NCBI RefSeq assembly: GCF_030463565.1
Contig: NC_134653.1
Location: 27,465,150 to 27,529,149, forward strand
Origin: Pelecanus crispus
Lineage: Eukaryota > Chordata > Aves > Pelecaniformes > Pelecanidae
DNA length: 64,000 bases
Direction of reading: 5' to 3'
The notes under the pieces were generated by a model that was not told the DNA's origin, did not search any database, and worked only from the letters and a program-made list of their open reading frames with translations. Numbering within the stretch: position 1 is the stretch's first letter; each line of letters begins with the position of its first letter. The translations under genes were made by a program, and so were the position numbers. Positions 50,291-63,100 of the stretch are shown in pieces.

Positions 50291-52936
50291 TCGCTTGTAA
50301 CTTGTATTGGATTAAAAATGATTATCTGATAGCTGCTTCCCAGAACTTCTTATTACTGACTTCAGGGAGTTAGTAGTAAAATCGTTCAAGGAGCAGGTGA
50401 ACATATTCTTGTTCTTGGCTCCTCTGCTTGTGAACTGTAACTGCTGCTTTGCTCCCCGTGAAGCTCTGCAGGTTTGCCTCTCCAGGACATATGGCACAGG
50501 CACGTCATGCTGTTTCTGAAATGTAAATTTTCCTACTCATTTATTTTTTTCTTGGTACTTAAGTCAGCCTGATTGCTTAGGAAGTCTCAGCAGCCTTTTC
50601 AAGTGTGAAAAGGTAGAATTGCCCCTTAGCATCTGATAGGTAAGTGGCTGTAGTGATAGCTCAGTGGTTTTGGAGCTGGCATGCTCAGAGCTCTCCTGGG
50701 GCTGCTATTGATCTTGTTATTGCTTTTGAAGGGACTGATCTTTGAAACCGGGGCTCCAGGAAGTCATTTAAGGATGTGTTTGCATCCTGCTGAGCATTGA
50801 AACTGTGAGGATTTCAGTGGGAAGGAAACTCGTCTTGAAACAGATGCAGTGTTTGTCTGCTTTCCCTAATTAGCGCTCCATCTTCCTGGAGGTGGTATTC
50901 TCCAAAACATCCCCTCGGCAGCGGGAGGCCAGTGCTGGTGTCAAGCCCCCACTTGCCCGAAGCTTAACTGGTCCCAGCGGTGCTCTGGAGAGCTCTATTT
51001 CTGAGGCACCTGAGCTCAGGGCAGGTGTTTCTCTGTGCTGCCCGCACAGCTGTTTGCACACCTGCAGTTGCTCTTCTCCTGAGACTGAGTGGTGCAGAGG
51101 CAGGGTTGGTTCTCCAGCAAGCTCCCGGCTTCTCACAGGTCTGTAAGCTCCTTTATTGCTGTCTCTCAGTTCTTTGGGACTCATAGTCTATAGGGCTTCA
51201 GACCTTCCCCTGTGTAATTCACTCCCAAGTCTTTTGGTGTGCCACAGTCTACACAGGCTTTTGAGTGTTTGTGTGAGATGAATGCCAGCAAGAGTCCTTT
51301 CTGACGTTGGTCCCCAGAGCCCCTTAATTAACAGGGAAGCCCCAAATCTCTGTTTTACATGCAAGGAAATGGAGGCTCAGACAAGCCATGTGATTTATTG
51401 CAATCATTTAGCAGCAGGAACAGGAGTGAACCCCCTTCCACTCCCCCAGCCTCAGTGCTGTAACCACAAGGCTACATATTTCCCTTCACTCAGCCCCTGC
51501 AGCAGAGTCAATGCAGGTGCCCAGCTGTAACCTGGGGAGGTTTGGTGTAGGGGATTTGTTTCCCCTGTGCTGAAGAGGTGCTTGGCCTTACATGCATCAC
51601 CTTCCATTGTGGCACGGCAGCGGCTGTGCCTGGTATCACAGGGGGTCAAGGCCTGGGCAGGGCTGAGCTCATCGTGGCAGCTGAGCCTGGCTCTGGCTGG
51701 CCTTCTGGTTAGAGTGGTGCACAGAAGGGGTTGTGCGAGAACTGAGCTCCTGGCTCCCCAAACGTGCATCCCAGCTTTAATTACAGTGACACTGCTGCCT
51801 GGGTGTAATTAGCAGTTGAGAAACGCTGAGTGTGATTTTAATAAGCTGAGAGTAATGCAATTTGTCTTTTCTATAAGAGATGCTTTGCAAACAAAAACTG
51901 TAATTAAAAAGCACACACGGAGGGCAAACAGCAACTGTGTGGTGGGTGCGTCACTACTGTATGTGCCGTGCATCTGGCATGTGGCCTGACCTGGTCCCCC
52001 TTTGTGGCAGTCTTCATGATGGGGTTCCTGGGGGACCAACATGTAGAAACTGCAGGATTTGGCTCAGTTGTGGCTTTTACAAAAGGCTCTTCCCAATCTT
52101 TGCATCTCCCCTTTGATATAATGTTGTTCCTTGATAAGGATGATTCTCCTGGGTGTCATCCTCCCCATTGCTTTCCATTCCTGTCACCATTGTGTTTCTG
52201 TGCTCTCCCCCACCAGCCCAAATTAGCTCGAGGCTGGTGGGATCTCTGTGGCGGAGGCCAGCAAGGCAGCCGGGGCGGCAGAGGGGGAGGCAGGAAGCCC
52301 TTTCAAGAGCAGCCAGCGCTTCTGGTAGCCTCAGATCTGAACAGCCGGACCGAGCCCTGGACTCTGCCTCTCTTCCCTGCTCCTTCCTGCATTCTTGGGA
52401 AAAAAAAAAAAAAAAAAAAAAATCTCTTTTATCTCGTCCTCTGTCTCTGCACAGGCCTGCCGTGCCTTGCCCTGCTGGAGTTCAAAGTTGATTTCTGGCC
52501 ATGGGAGCAGCCCCATTGAGTCCCCAAGGTCTGTTTCCCCCAAACCCCCATTACACACCAGGCTGACCTCACCAGCAAGTTGTCCCTCTTCCCCAGTGCT
52601 GTGAGGCAACTGTGCAGGGGATAAGCGGGGAAAATGGAGGCACAATGGCTATCAGAAAATAGTTATACCATCTCCCCAGGCATCAGAGGGCTGGAGTCGG
52701 GGAGGTGCGCCTGACATTTAGGGGAGGGAGGAGAATGTGAATATCGCCCCAGCCTGTGGGAAGCCCCTTTGCCTCTGTCTGCAGGGGAAGGTGAGGGATT
52801 TTCCCTGGGGAGGCCACTTGCCCCCTGCAAAAGTCCATTTGTGCCTGATGGCACTGGCTGCTCCAGCTCTTGTAATTTAGTGGGTGCCTATGTTTGTAGT
52901 ATCCCTCCTTTTGACCTGTGGGAGACACCCTGATCT
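50291..52936. other. Non-coding DNA, nothing recognised except a poly-A run
   Basis: No gene was recognised. An AT-rich patch at 51775-51910 has several TAATTA/TAATTG-type cores, and a 23-A run lies at 52400-52422. Confidence 0.5.
52400..52422. repeat. Poly-A tract (23 A)
   Basis: A 23-base A run follows attcttggg. It could be a degraded retroposon tail, but no body was recognised. Confidence 0.9.
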
Positions 52937-53899
52937 TTGAGAGTGCAGAGCCGGAGAAATGCCTGTGATTTCCCATCCGTTGCCATTTCTCCCTGTCCGG
53001 GAGTAGTGGTCAGGCAGGTTGGTAAGGGGGGGTTAAAAGCAGCTTGCTCACTCGTATCCCTTTGTGCTGTGCCATGCAGGTGTGACTGGCCTGCTGCCTG
53101 CTCTGACACATTGGGAGAACAAACAAAGCCTTCCCTAGAGATCAGGTTGAAACATGGTAAAGGGATCTGCAACTCCCACTGGCAGTGGAAAGGGCAGCAG
53201 GTGTGGGCTCAGCAGATGGGAAAATACTCAGCATCTGCCCCATCTCAACACGGAGAGGCTGTGGAGCAAACGCAGAGCAGCCCATCCATGCAGGATGGAG
53301 GGGGAGAGCTGGTGGGGCTAAGCTCGTGTGCAAGCTTGGTTGCTGTGCAGTGCTGCATGTCCAGCCTCTGCGGCATGCGTGCTCCTCCCAAACCCATGGC
53401 AAGTAAGTCTTCCCAGGAGCCATGCTGGTACAGCTTCTGCCTCTCTACCTCCAGCCCAGCTGGCCCATTCACAATTTCCAAGATAGGTTGCAAGTGCTTT
53501 GAGGCAGAGGCTGGTGATTCTGATCTCTCAAAAGATGCTGCCCTTTGCAGCACCAAAATAAACAAGCCTAAAGAAGGCTGGGCAGGGGGCCAGATAAACC
53601 AGATAGGGACTCTTTTCCCCCATCTAGGGCTTTGGGACCTGTGTTTGAGATGTGAGTCTTGTTCTCCTGATAGCAGGTTGACTCTCTCAGGACAGGACAC
53701 CTATTGGTGTTTGAGCCCTTGTCCCTTCCACAGTCCTATGTTATGCTCTACCCAGAGGAGGAGATGCTATGAGCGTCAAATCTGCCAGGTTTCTGCAGTC
53801 AGATGCAGAGAGCATTCAAGACAGGCTCCTGTCTCTGTGGTCTTCTTTTGTATGAACTTTGTGACCACCGTCCCAGGAAAGCACAGAATCATCCAGTGA
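52937..53899 (+). other. Long unassigned open frame (320 codons, no ATG at its start)
   Basis: An uninterrupted frame runs from a TTG at 52937 to TGA at 53897-53899. The product would be Cys- and Ser-rich with no signal peptide, membrane helix, repeat or domain I recognise. Internal ATGs exist (for example in QQMGKYSAS and SSPSMQDGGG). Its length is unusual for this base composition, but no conserved motif, poly(A) signal in the expected place or matching splice pattern supports a gene. I treat it as probably a chance frame that deserves a check. Confidence 0.15.
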
Positions 53900-56800
53900 T
53901 TTCAGTGTATACCCTTGGGCTGGTAGAAAATGAACATAGTTGACTGCTTTGCTGAAGCATGGGCTGTGACAGGAGCCTGCCCCATTGTACGGTAGTTTCC
54001 ATCTCACATACAGGCTATGGCTCAAGGATGTTTTCATTGAGATTAAATCTGTGCTGTGCATTTCCCTTTTAAAGTCAAAACTGTTGGGTTACAAATGGCC
54101 ACGCAGAGATGAACTGTATTACTCAAGTCTTAACTGGACTAACTGTGAGCCTGAAGGACTAGGGGAGTACTCAGAGCTGCAGGGAGTGACATCTTTAGAA
54201 AGCAAAATCCATTTATTTCCCAAGGTTGTCATTCTGGGGAGCAAACAGAGAGTGAGAGATGCTGAGAGGCATTGGAATAAAACAGGTGTAAGTCCAGATT
54301 CTCACTTACAGCATGAGCTGTCTGGCACAGTATGCGACCTTCCTGTGTAGTGCTATATGAATTATCTGTACTGCTGCTGAGCACCCTCCTCACCTGCCCA
54401 CAGCAGGGAAAAGGGTCCTGGTGTAAATCAAAGCTCCCCAGCGCATGAAACTCTTGTTTCTGGGTGTTCACCCCAGAGATGTGTTTGCCCTATGGAGACT
54501 GGTGGAGGTGTAGCCAGAAAGTACGTAGACCCTGCACACTCGGTGCAAAATTAGCACTTTATCTAAAGCCTTCTCAGGGACTCAGTGAAAATTCTTCCCA
54601 CATAGCACCTGAACAGCCATCAGTGGCTCTTTGCTCCTGCAGCATCCTCAGAGATGGGTTGATTCCCACCACCTTGTCAGCTGAGTGGCCCTGCAGTGTG
54701 CAGTGGTGGACACAGGTACCAACAGGCCTGGGGATGCAGGCTGACAAGTGGGGATAACAGCTCTGGGATGGCTGCATTGCTTCTTGCCTCTGCTGCTTTG
54801 CCCCATCCCTCTCTGAAAGGTTGCAACCCTGATCCTGCTATGGGGCAGCAGTTGCTAAGGGGTCCAATTGAAAACTTGTGATACTAAGGTAACGCAGGAC
54901 TGATTCTGGCTTACCAGGATGTGCTGAATTTTATGCTGAGAGGTTTTTTCATTTGTTGCTCTGAGAGCAGTGGAGCTGATCCTGCAGCAGAAACAGCTGA
55001 GAAAGGGACAAGAAATTGTGAGGCTTCCTGAGAAGCACAGCTCTCCCAAGGCGAAGTTTGAGCAGGCTGCACATACAGATCTCCGTGGGGCTGAGCCTGG
55101 GGTCAGTGTTCGTTCATGTCTAGGAATAACTTCTGAGCCTCATATCTCTGAGTCCCGCAGATTCTTAGGCAGAATGGAAAAAAGATTTGTGGAGGTCTGT
55201 ATAGTGAGTGGACCTTGGCTCTTCGTGGGAAAAGTCCTTGTTCCTCTGGTTTTAGGGCCCTCTTGCTTTGGTTAGACTTTAACAACAATTAGTCACCCAA
55301 CAACTTTCTATAATAACCTGCAAGTTTTCCGCAAGCAGCAAACAGTTTGAACTTCTCCCCAGCTCCTCTGCTGCAATCTAATCTGCTGCCATGTTTCACA
55401 AGGAGATGGAGCTACCTTCATGTTTTAGTCATTTCCTGTTTACAGTGGGGGCGAAACATGAGAAACAGCGAAAACAACAGCCCGCGGAGCTCCAGGCACT
55501 GTGCAGTTAGATCATTGTCAGCCTCTGCACTTGTTAATTCCAACTGTGTCTGGATTTACTGTATATATCGGACACATGACAGGGAAGAGAAGTGATGTCT
55601 AGCAACATGCTTAAAGGAATCTGGGGGGGAGATTCCTTATTCCAGCCAGGGCACTGACCTGCTCTGAAGCCCAGGGCAAGATTGTCTCTGTTGCCCTTTC
55701 TTTAAAGTAGGGATATGAATGCTTTTCTCATGTCAGCCTGTAAGGGTCTCTGGCCCTGATGGTAGCTTAGAAATGCTGTTAAGTAGTAAAAATTTTGTGG
55801 TGATGATGATAAGAATTTGGCAATCTGGACAGGTTATGGAGTTTGAGGATCTTCCTGTAGACGCAGTGAGTACTGGAGGCTGTTACTTGGTTGGCAGCTT
55901 TACACAGTTTCCCCTGTGTCACTCCCTTTCTTACCATGAGTATCAGTGGACAGATAGGGGAAGGGATCTATTATGACTCTGTTCTTCATCTTTGTGCTTA
56001 CAATTTTGCTAGAGCTCGCTCTGCAACCCACCTGGAGTGCTTAAGCTGTCTCCAAACTATCCTCTAAAAGATGTGCTGCACCTTGAGCAAATGGGGAGCT
56101 TTCCTTGGGATGAACAGGTCTGCTGCAGTTGTGGTCGTGCTGAAAAGTGCCTGCCAGGGGAGCAGATTTCTTCTTTGGATATCAGAGAAATTCAATGTTA
56201 ATTGTTTCTGTTTTGATCCCAATGGCTCCAAAGCCAGGCCCCCTCCAAAGCAACGGAACAAGAGGGAGTAGTTTACTGAGATCATGTTTATGTAATTTGC
56301 AGGGGAGTGCAAATATGGTGAGCAAATCTTACATGTGTAAGAGAAAGCTAGGTTGTCCTAGATCTAAAAAAATCTCTTATGCAGCCTTCCTAGCAGTTAG
56401 AAGGGGATCTAACTCAGATATGTACCTGCTTTTGAGTCCCTTGATGCTATCAAAGCAGACCCCTTCCCCAGGGTAAATGAGATTCGGACCATGATTTGGT
56501 GTGCAGGAACACTCCTTACAGTGGTTTAAATAGCTCCCTTACTTAGGCTGGCATAGTGTTACGTGAAGAGGACAGGAGAGATCTCTGGCTGAAATATAAA
56601 AAAGTAGGGGAAAAAGTAAGATCATTCTCCAGTCCAGTTCATTGTGTGTTGCACACGCAGCTCTGCTTGCAAGAGTCATTCCCACACCTCCCTTTCTCCA
56701 CCCAAACCTAAGAACTAGCCATGGAGGTTCCTGTTGGTGCGGGATTTTGATTCTGTGAGCTGGTGACATTTATTTGGCTGCTGTTGCATGGTCCTGCAGA

Positions 56801-59800
56801 TCTTGGTGCTATTGCTGGCAGGTGACAGTAACTGTATGAATTCTACTTTGTGAAAGCCTGGGATGGCTCCTGCCTTTTCCAGTTGCCTCAGCTGAGAAGA
56901 CACACGCATCTTCTGTTAGACTTGGCGTCTCCTTTATACAGCTGTTCCAGAGATACTTGACCAATAATTTATAGGCTCTGTATCAGTCAAACCGTGTCCT
57001 AATGTATGACATGGCTTTTCATGGCCAAACAAGCCCTTCAGTGAAAAATCAACAACACTGTAATGAAGGAAGTTGAAAATTAATTATTTTCCCTTTGGAG
57101 AGCAACAGTACATCCTTGAGAGATTTCCTCTCCATTCACAGGCTACAAGACTTCCTCTGATGGAGAAGGGCAGGATGTGCCTCTCAAGAACTTCCCAGGT
57201 CAGTGTCCATCCCATTCTATGGGATGCACGTTCCTTCTCCTCCACAGATCTCCCAGCCCCTATGGCCATGGAGGTGGGCAGTGCTCCAGCATCAGCTAAC
57301 TTCAAAGAGTGCAGGAATGGGATTTTTCCCTAACAGGGTGGGTATGGGGGCAACAGTGCTGTAATGCAGAGGGTGTCCTTGCTGTCAGGGCTTGTGCCAC
57401 AGGCAAAACCAGCAACTGGCAGAGTATTGTTCAGTGCATGAAGAAAAGGAAAGAAACAACTTTGCGAGTACAGATTCACTCCTGGGACTACCCAACATCA
57501 AAGTATTGTCTCCATTAAAGTCTGATCTTTCCTTGCTCTCCACCCTCTATTCTGTTCCCTTTACTGTGAGAAAGTACGGCACAGAAAGTGTTTGACCACT
57601 GTGTTCTCAGGTTGCCCTGTGAGCCAACAATTCTTCAGGGACAGGGAGGGGGAAGGGTGGCACGCTTTTACTGCTCAAAGATACAACTTCATTACATCAC
57701 CCTCCCTTTCTGACCACTCCCATATATAAATCTTGCTGCCATTCAGCTCTATGTGACCAATCTTGCTTTTGAAGTCCCTGCTTCTGGGAACCCTTGAGGA
57801 ATAAGGGGCAGGAGAGCAAGGCAGAAGCACCTTCTTTTGGTGTCACTAGCAGAAGGTGAACCGCACCCAGGGAGAACAGAGCTTTACAAGTCGTGAGTAA
57901 ACAGCATGATTTTATCTTATCATCTCCATATTTTGGTTGGATTGGGGTGTGAAATAGAGGAGTTGTTTCTTTCCTTTATTACGTACGTTTCCAGGTCTTT
58001 GATCATACTTTATTAAAGTATACCTTTGTTTCACAAGCCTTCAGGCTCAGGTTTGACGAGTAAGTGTTTCTCTTTTATAGGGATTGCCAGGTCTTGATCT
58101 ACTGTGTTGACTTTGGATTCTCTCAATTAAGGAAGGTCAGGTCACAAGCAGCAGGGTCTCTGTCCATGCAATCTGAACAGCTGCTGATTCACCCTTTAGG
58201 AGAGCTACTTAACACTGTGGCTTGATAGGGTCAGCAGTACAGGAACTGATGGTTTCAAGAGGAATTGGGTTTTCTGACAGAGGCTGAGATCAGGGAAAGG
58301 AGCTGGGAGTCTAATGACCTGGGATCTCAGTCAGGTCACTGGGCAAGCTATTTCACCTCTGTGTGACCCATCCAATCCTTTGAAAGTACCCTATCTACTG
58401 CCCAACTTGATGTTGGTCTTCACTCTTTATTGGGTTGAAAAGATCTGTCGAAAGGTTGGTATGTAGGGTCATAAGACTGAGTCACAATTTGACCCTGGTT
58501 TTGCATGTAGTGTGAATGACATGGCATGCTGATAAAAGAAGTGCTGCTTTAGCAATCTGACAGAGGAAAGACTCTCAAAACTACAAGAGAGGTCAGAGCT
58601 ATACAAACACTGGAAAGCAGGTTTTGTGGGATCCTGAAGATGAGAAATTCTTACTTAAGTCAATGTCCTGCTGGCAAGTAGTCCTCTTCAGAGAAAGCTG
58701 GGTCTAAGGAGTGGGTTGAAATCCATAGATCTTGCATACCTCTTCTTTCCACATCATTCTGTGCTTCTAAGTGGTAACTTGGAAAGTGCAGACCCTGTCG
58801 GGATGGGAGGTCAAGCACTGGCAGCTTTCTTACCTGGCAGCACGGCAGAAGGCCAGGAGGCAGGTGCAGAGCCAGAAAAGCTGCAGGGACAATGGGATGA
58901 TGCTGGGAGTGTCTTCCAGAAGCAGAGTGGAAGGGCAATGCGGTGGGAGAGAGCAGAGCTCCTGATGCAGAGCAGGGAGAGCACTCGGCAGAGCGCATGT
59001 CAGGGGATTAGTCGTGTACGGGGAAACTGGCCTGTGAAGCAGAAAGAAATGTCCTGAAATAAACCAAGCAGACCACATCTAATTCTTTGTAAAGAAATTT
59101 CTGTTGCAGGGAACTTTCAAGGGCAACTGTATTTGCATGAGAAGGAACAGATTCTGCCCAGGAAAATGAATATTTAGACACATGAAGGACCAGAACAGCA
59201 CCCAGGAGACTGTGTGCTCATTACAAGAACAAAAAGAATAGCTGTCTACTACGTGTGCTTGGAGAACGAAGACCCGCTCCTGCTCTTGGCTGTTTCTTAT
59301 GCTATGGTATATCCATGTCATGGTGATTACTAAAGCTGAATCCAACAGCTCTGGTTACCTCTCTAGTGGAAGAGGTACAACATCTCCCACTGAAAATCCA
59401 CTCAGTCCTCATACAGCTGTTTTGTTTGTGCTGACGCCCTTCTAACATGTCAAAGGTGGGCTCTCGCACCAAGGCTCTTCTCTCTATTCCAGCACAAGGT
59501 CCCAGTCCTGGGCTGCGTTTCCTGATCCAGCGGTCCGCAACAAGTAGGCGTCAGACCATGGCTAATCCAGGAGAGGCAAAGTTATTCAAACCAGCTCCAT
59601 GGCAGTTAAGACACTCATCTATCTGTAGAGTCTTGATTTAGCAAAAGCAGGTGAATTTAAGCAGGTAGCTAAAATTTTTTTTCAGTTGGAAACTAAGCTC
59701 TTTTCCAAGTTTTGCTGAAGTCTGTGGAAACCTCTTTGGTGAATGCAGTCTTGAGTTCATTTATTATTTTGGAATCTAGGTTTTTTGTTTGTTTGGGTTT

Positions 59801-60005
59801 TTTTTCCCTGTTGAGATGCTCTACATCCTATAAAATAAATAGCTACCTGCTATGGCAATAACATTAAATAAACACTTCTGCAGAGCACCAAGAAAGTCCA
59901 GTCTTCATCTGTGGTCTGAGAGCTTCAATTTGCATGTGAAATATAGGTCCAACTGCAGCAGTCAGGCTAAACTGAAGAAAGCCTCTAGCCTTGAGAATGG
60001 GCATC
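53900..60005. other. Intergenic DNA, nothing recognised
   Basis: The open frames are short and without domains. No repeat family, RNA gene or promoter was recognised. Confidence 0.5.
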
Positions 60006-60180
60006 GTTTGTTTTTTCCCCTTCCTGCTCTTTAGTCTATTTTGTCCTCCTATCTGCCTCCTTCATTCCCTCTTCCTCTGTTTTTCCTTTCCACCACTTTA
60101 GGTTTTCTTCTTTCCCCCACCTTATTCCCTCTTCTTTCCCCTTCTCTTCCTTCAGTAGCCCTCTCCCTTCTTTTATTCCA
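60006..60180. repeat. Pyrimidine-rich (CT) tract on + strand
   Basis: About 175 bases are overwhelmingly C and T (ttccccttcctgctc ... ccctcttctttccccttctc), purine-rich on the other strand. Such tracts can form triplex DNA and often drift in length. Confidence 0.75.
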
Positions 60181-63100
60181 GGATGGTGAGGTTGAGGGGA
60201 AGCTGCATGGGACTGTGTTGCTGAGCTGATTGCTGGCTGCTGCAGGGAAAAGCACATCTGTTAGCTGCAAGAACACAGTCCCTTTGGTGGCCTGGCAGAA
60301 AGGCTTTGCAAAGATAAATAAATGGTACAGATTGGTGTAGGTTTTGGGAACTGTGGAGCTCGACATAAAATTTATGAGTAGAGAGTGAGTGTAGGTAGCA
60401 GAAAGATAATTAATTGAGGAAAAGTGATAAAAGAAGACAGACCTTGAACAGAGGACAATCACCTTTTTCTGGAAGGGAGCAGCAGAAGGTTTGCATTTAT
60501 TGTCAGATAGGACTTGAAATGAGATAACGTTTAATGAATTGGTCCTTGTTACCGTCATTATGTGCTCACTTTGGCATACTGAGTTGTTATAGAAAGTAAT
60601 TTGAACAGAAAATAGGAAATAAGGGTTAACATCCTTTACTAGCAACTCAGGAGAGTGCTCTTGCAAAACAGAATATCACTAGTAAGCTGTTACTTCTTTC
60701 GTGCATACATACTCTTTATCTGGCAGAACAAGGTGACACAGGGTGTAGAAATACCCTTTCAAAGAAAGTTCAGGAAATAGGTTATAAGAAGGGTCAGCGC
60801 AAAAAGCTAAGCTATGTAATCTACATATCGGTACACCAGTCATAATCCATTTGAGTATCTTATACCACTGTCTAATCATCATCTCCTTTAGATTTGTATC
60901 TCTTCTACATCTGGAATATCATTAGGATTATAATCACTTTACAAGAATCAGAAGCCATTGGGATCATAACAGTTTTATTAATAATGCCAGCAGCATGAAT
61001 CCTTGATGTAAGAAAAGTTCAACCTCAAAAGCCTTTGTCAAAACTTTCTCCCTTTAAATACATGCCAGTGGTCTTTGCCAAAGGTAAATCACTTTTCCTT
61101 CTGCACAGCAATCAACAACACCTCTGACGACCAAGGAGCCTTGTCAGCTGTCACACTGCAACAGTGTCCCAGTAACAGTACTTCAGCTACCTGTGTGGGT
61201 AGAAGAATATAACCAAAACTGGGCCATGTGGCTGGCAAGGAAGGTTTAATAAACCTCCCCATTTACCAGTTATCTTGCATTTTGCTTACCTTTGCCCCAG
61301 GGAGGAGTGCGTACCTGTGGGTGATTATGGGAAACCAGACCTTATAAAATGAGAGCATGTGAGTTTAGTGGGTTCCTCCTCTTTGAGCAGGTGTGTGTAT
61401 TACGTGCGTGGAAGCAGCGTCACTGGAGGGGAAGGAGGTGCTTTGGTTGTGGACAAACACCTGCTTATTTAGTTTCAGCTCTGAAAGCCAACTGTTGTGT
61501 CCCTGCTCTTATTCAATTTTACTTATTCCATGCTAGGGAACTTTTCCAGTTCCTAAAGTACCTTGTCTCTTAAGAGTCTCCCCTAGTAACTTGTTTTCCA
61601 CGGCTTTTTCAGGAGTGATCTCTTTTTTGCATCTGTTTCTTACGTGGTGATTCGCTTAAATTAGGACTGCCTGCTACCAGTGCAGCTGGTACTTAACTTC
61701 CACTGGTTGCCCTAAATGTGGAAGAGTGGAGCAAGGGGTCAGAAAGGAAGCTGTTATTTAGTGGGAAGAAGCTTCACATGCTTATTAATATCTCTGTGTT
61801 ACTGGGTACTCAAGATACTATTTGATGCTTGTGTTCAGGTAATACTGGATTACAACATTGCTCTGTTAGAGGGGAAAGTCTTCCTCATGGAAAAAATAGC
61901 TAACCTGCAGAATGAGGACATCTTGTAACAGCTTCTATTCCAATAATTCATTAGTTAAAGCATCAGGAAATTGAGACCTTGGATTGCATGAAAAAGGAGG
62001 AGTCTGAACAGTAGACGTGGTTGCGTGATCTGTGTTGTGTCAGTAGTTGCTAATGTTGCTTCATGAAATTTCTGTGGAAAAAATCAGCAGGGGGTGGGGG
62101 AAGAAACAAAAACTACTCAGAAGTGCCTTCAGGTTGCCTGATGCTTTTCAGTATCTGCAAGTTCTATTACAAGAGCTGTGAAGGCATTGCTTCATACACT
62201 GACAGATGCACTCCTTTAGAAGAAGGAATAAATGGAGATTCGACTCTGTTGCTCAAGTTTCAATGTAATAGTGCATGCTAATTTTTGGAGAATGTTAAAG
62301 ATGACCATGCCATGAATATCACAAATGGAAAGAGGTGACAAGCCCTGCAGGAGGTACTTTTTTCTTTTTTTTGTAATGGGTTGAGATGTTGAGATTAACA
62401 AGGCAGCAATGCACCTGCATTAACCATGGTATTTCTGTTTGAGGTGTGGCTTTGCTGCTTGAAACGTGCAAGGCTGAGTTATAACAGGACAATCTGTTGG
62501 ATTAATGCCTAGACAGAGATACTTAACAGTTCCCAAAGACTATGTACAACTGAAAAGAAGTAGTTGTGCATAGCAAGCTATTCACCTGTCAGAACCAGAA
62601 ACAGTAACTTCAGGTTTCATAACTTTCTCTGACCCCATCTTCAACTCTACTTGTGCATAAGTGAAAGAGTAACTGGCTGAGGAGCATCCAACTTGTTCCA
62701 CCTCTGTGCTGGTAAGAACATGCCACAGATGAGACTGCATTGCCCTTGAAGAAGGACACAGGTGTATTTGCTTAATTTTGGTGGCTCACTGTTATTAACC
62801 TTGCCTTTCAGCAGTGGGGGCGAAGTGTAACAGTTGGATAATTATGATTTAGAACAGGGGTTTCTTACAGATAGCAGCCTTTCCCTGTCACCTTGCACCC
62901 TCTAAGACAAACGTGGTGACAGGGAGACACTCTTCTGACCTAGACCTACTTCAGGGACACAGTTTTATAGTTCTAAAGTTGCTGTTAAGCGTAAAACCTG
63001 ATACCATCACACCTATGGGGTTAGTAAATTAAGAAAAGGGTTCAGTTCAGTAGATTGCATCTTAAATTCCCCTGTAAAATATTCATCATTTAATATTAAA

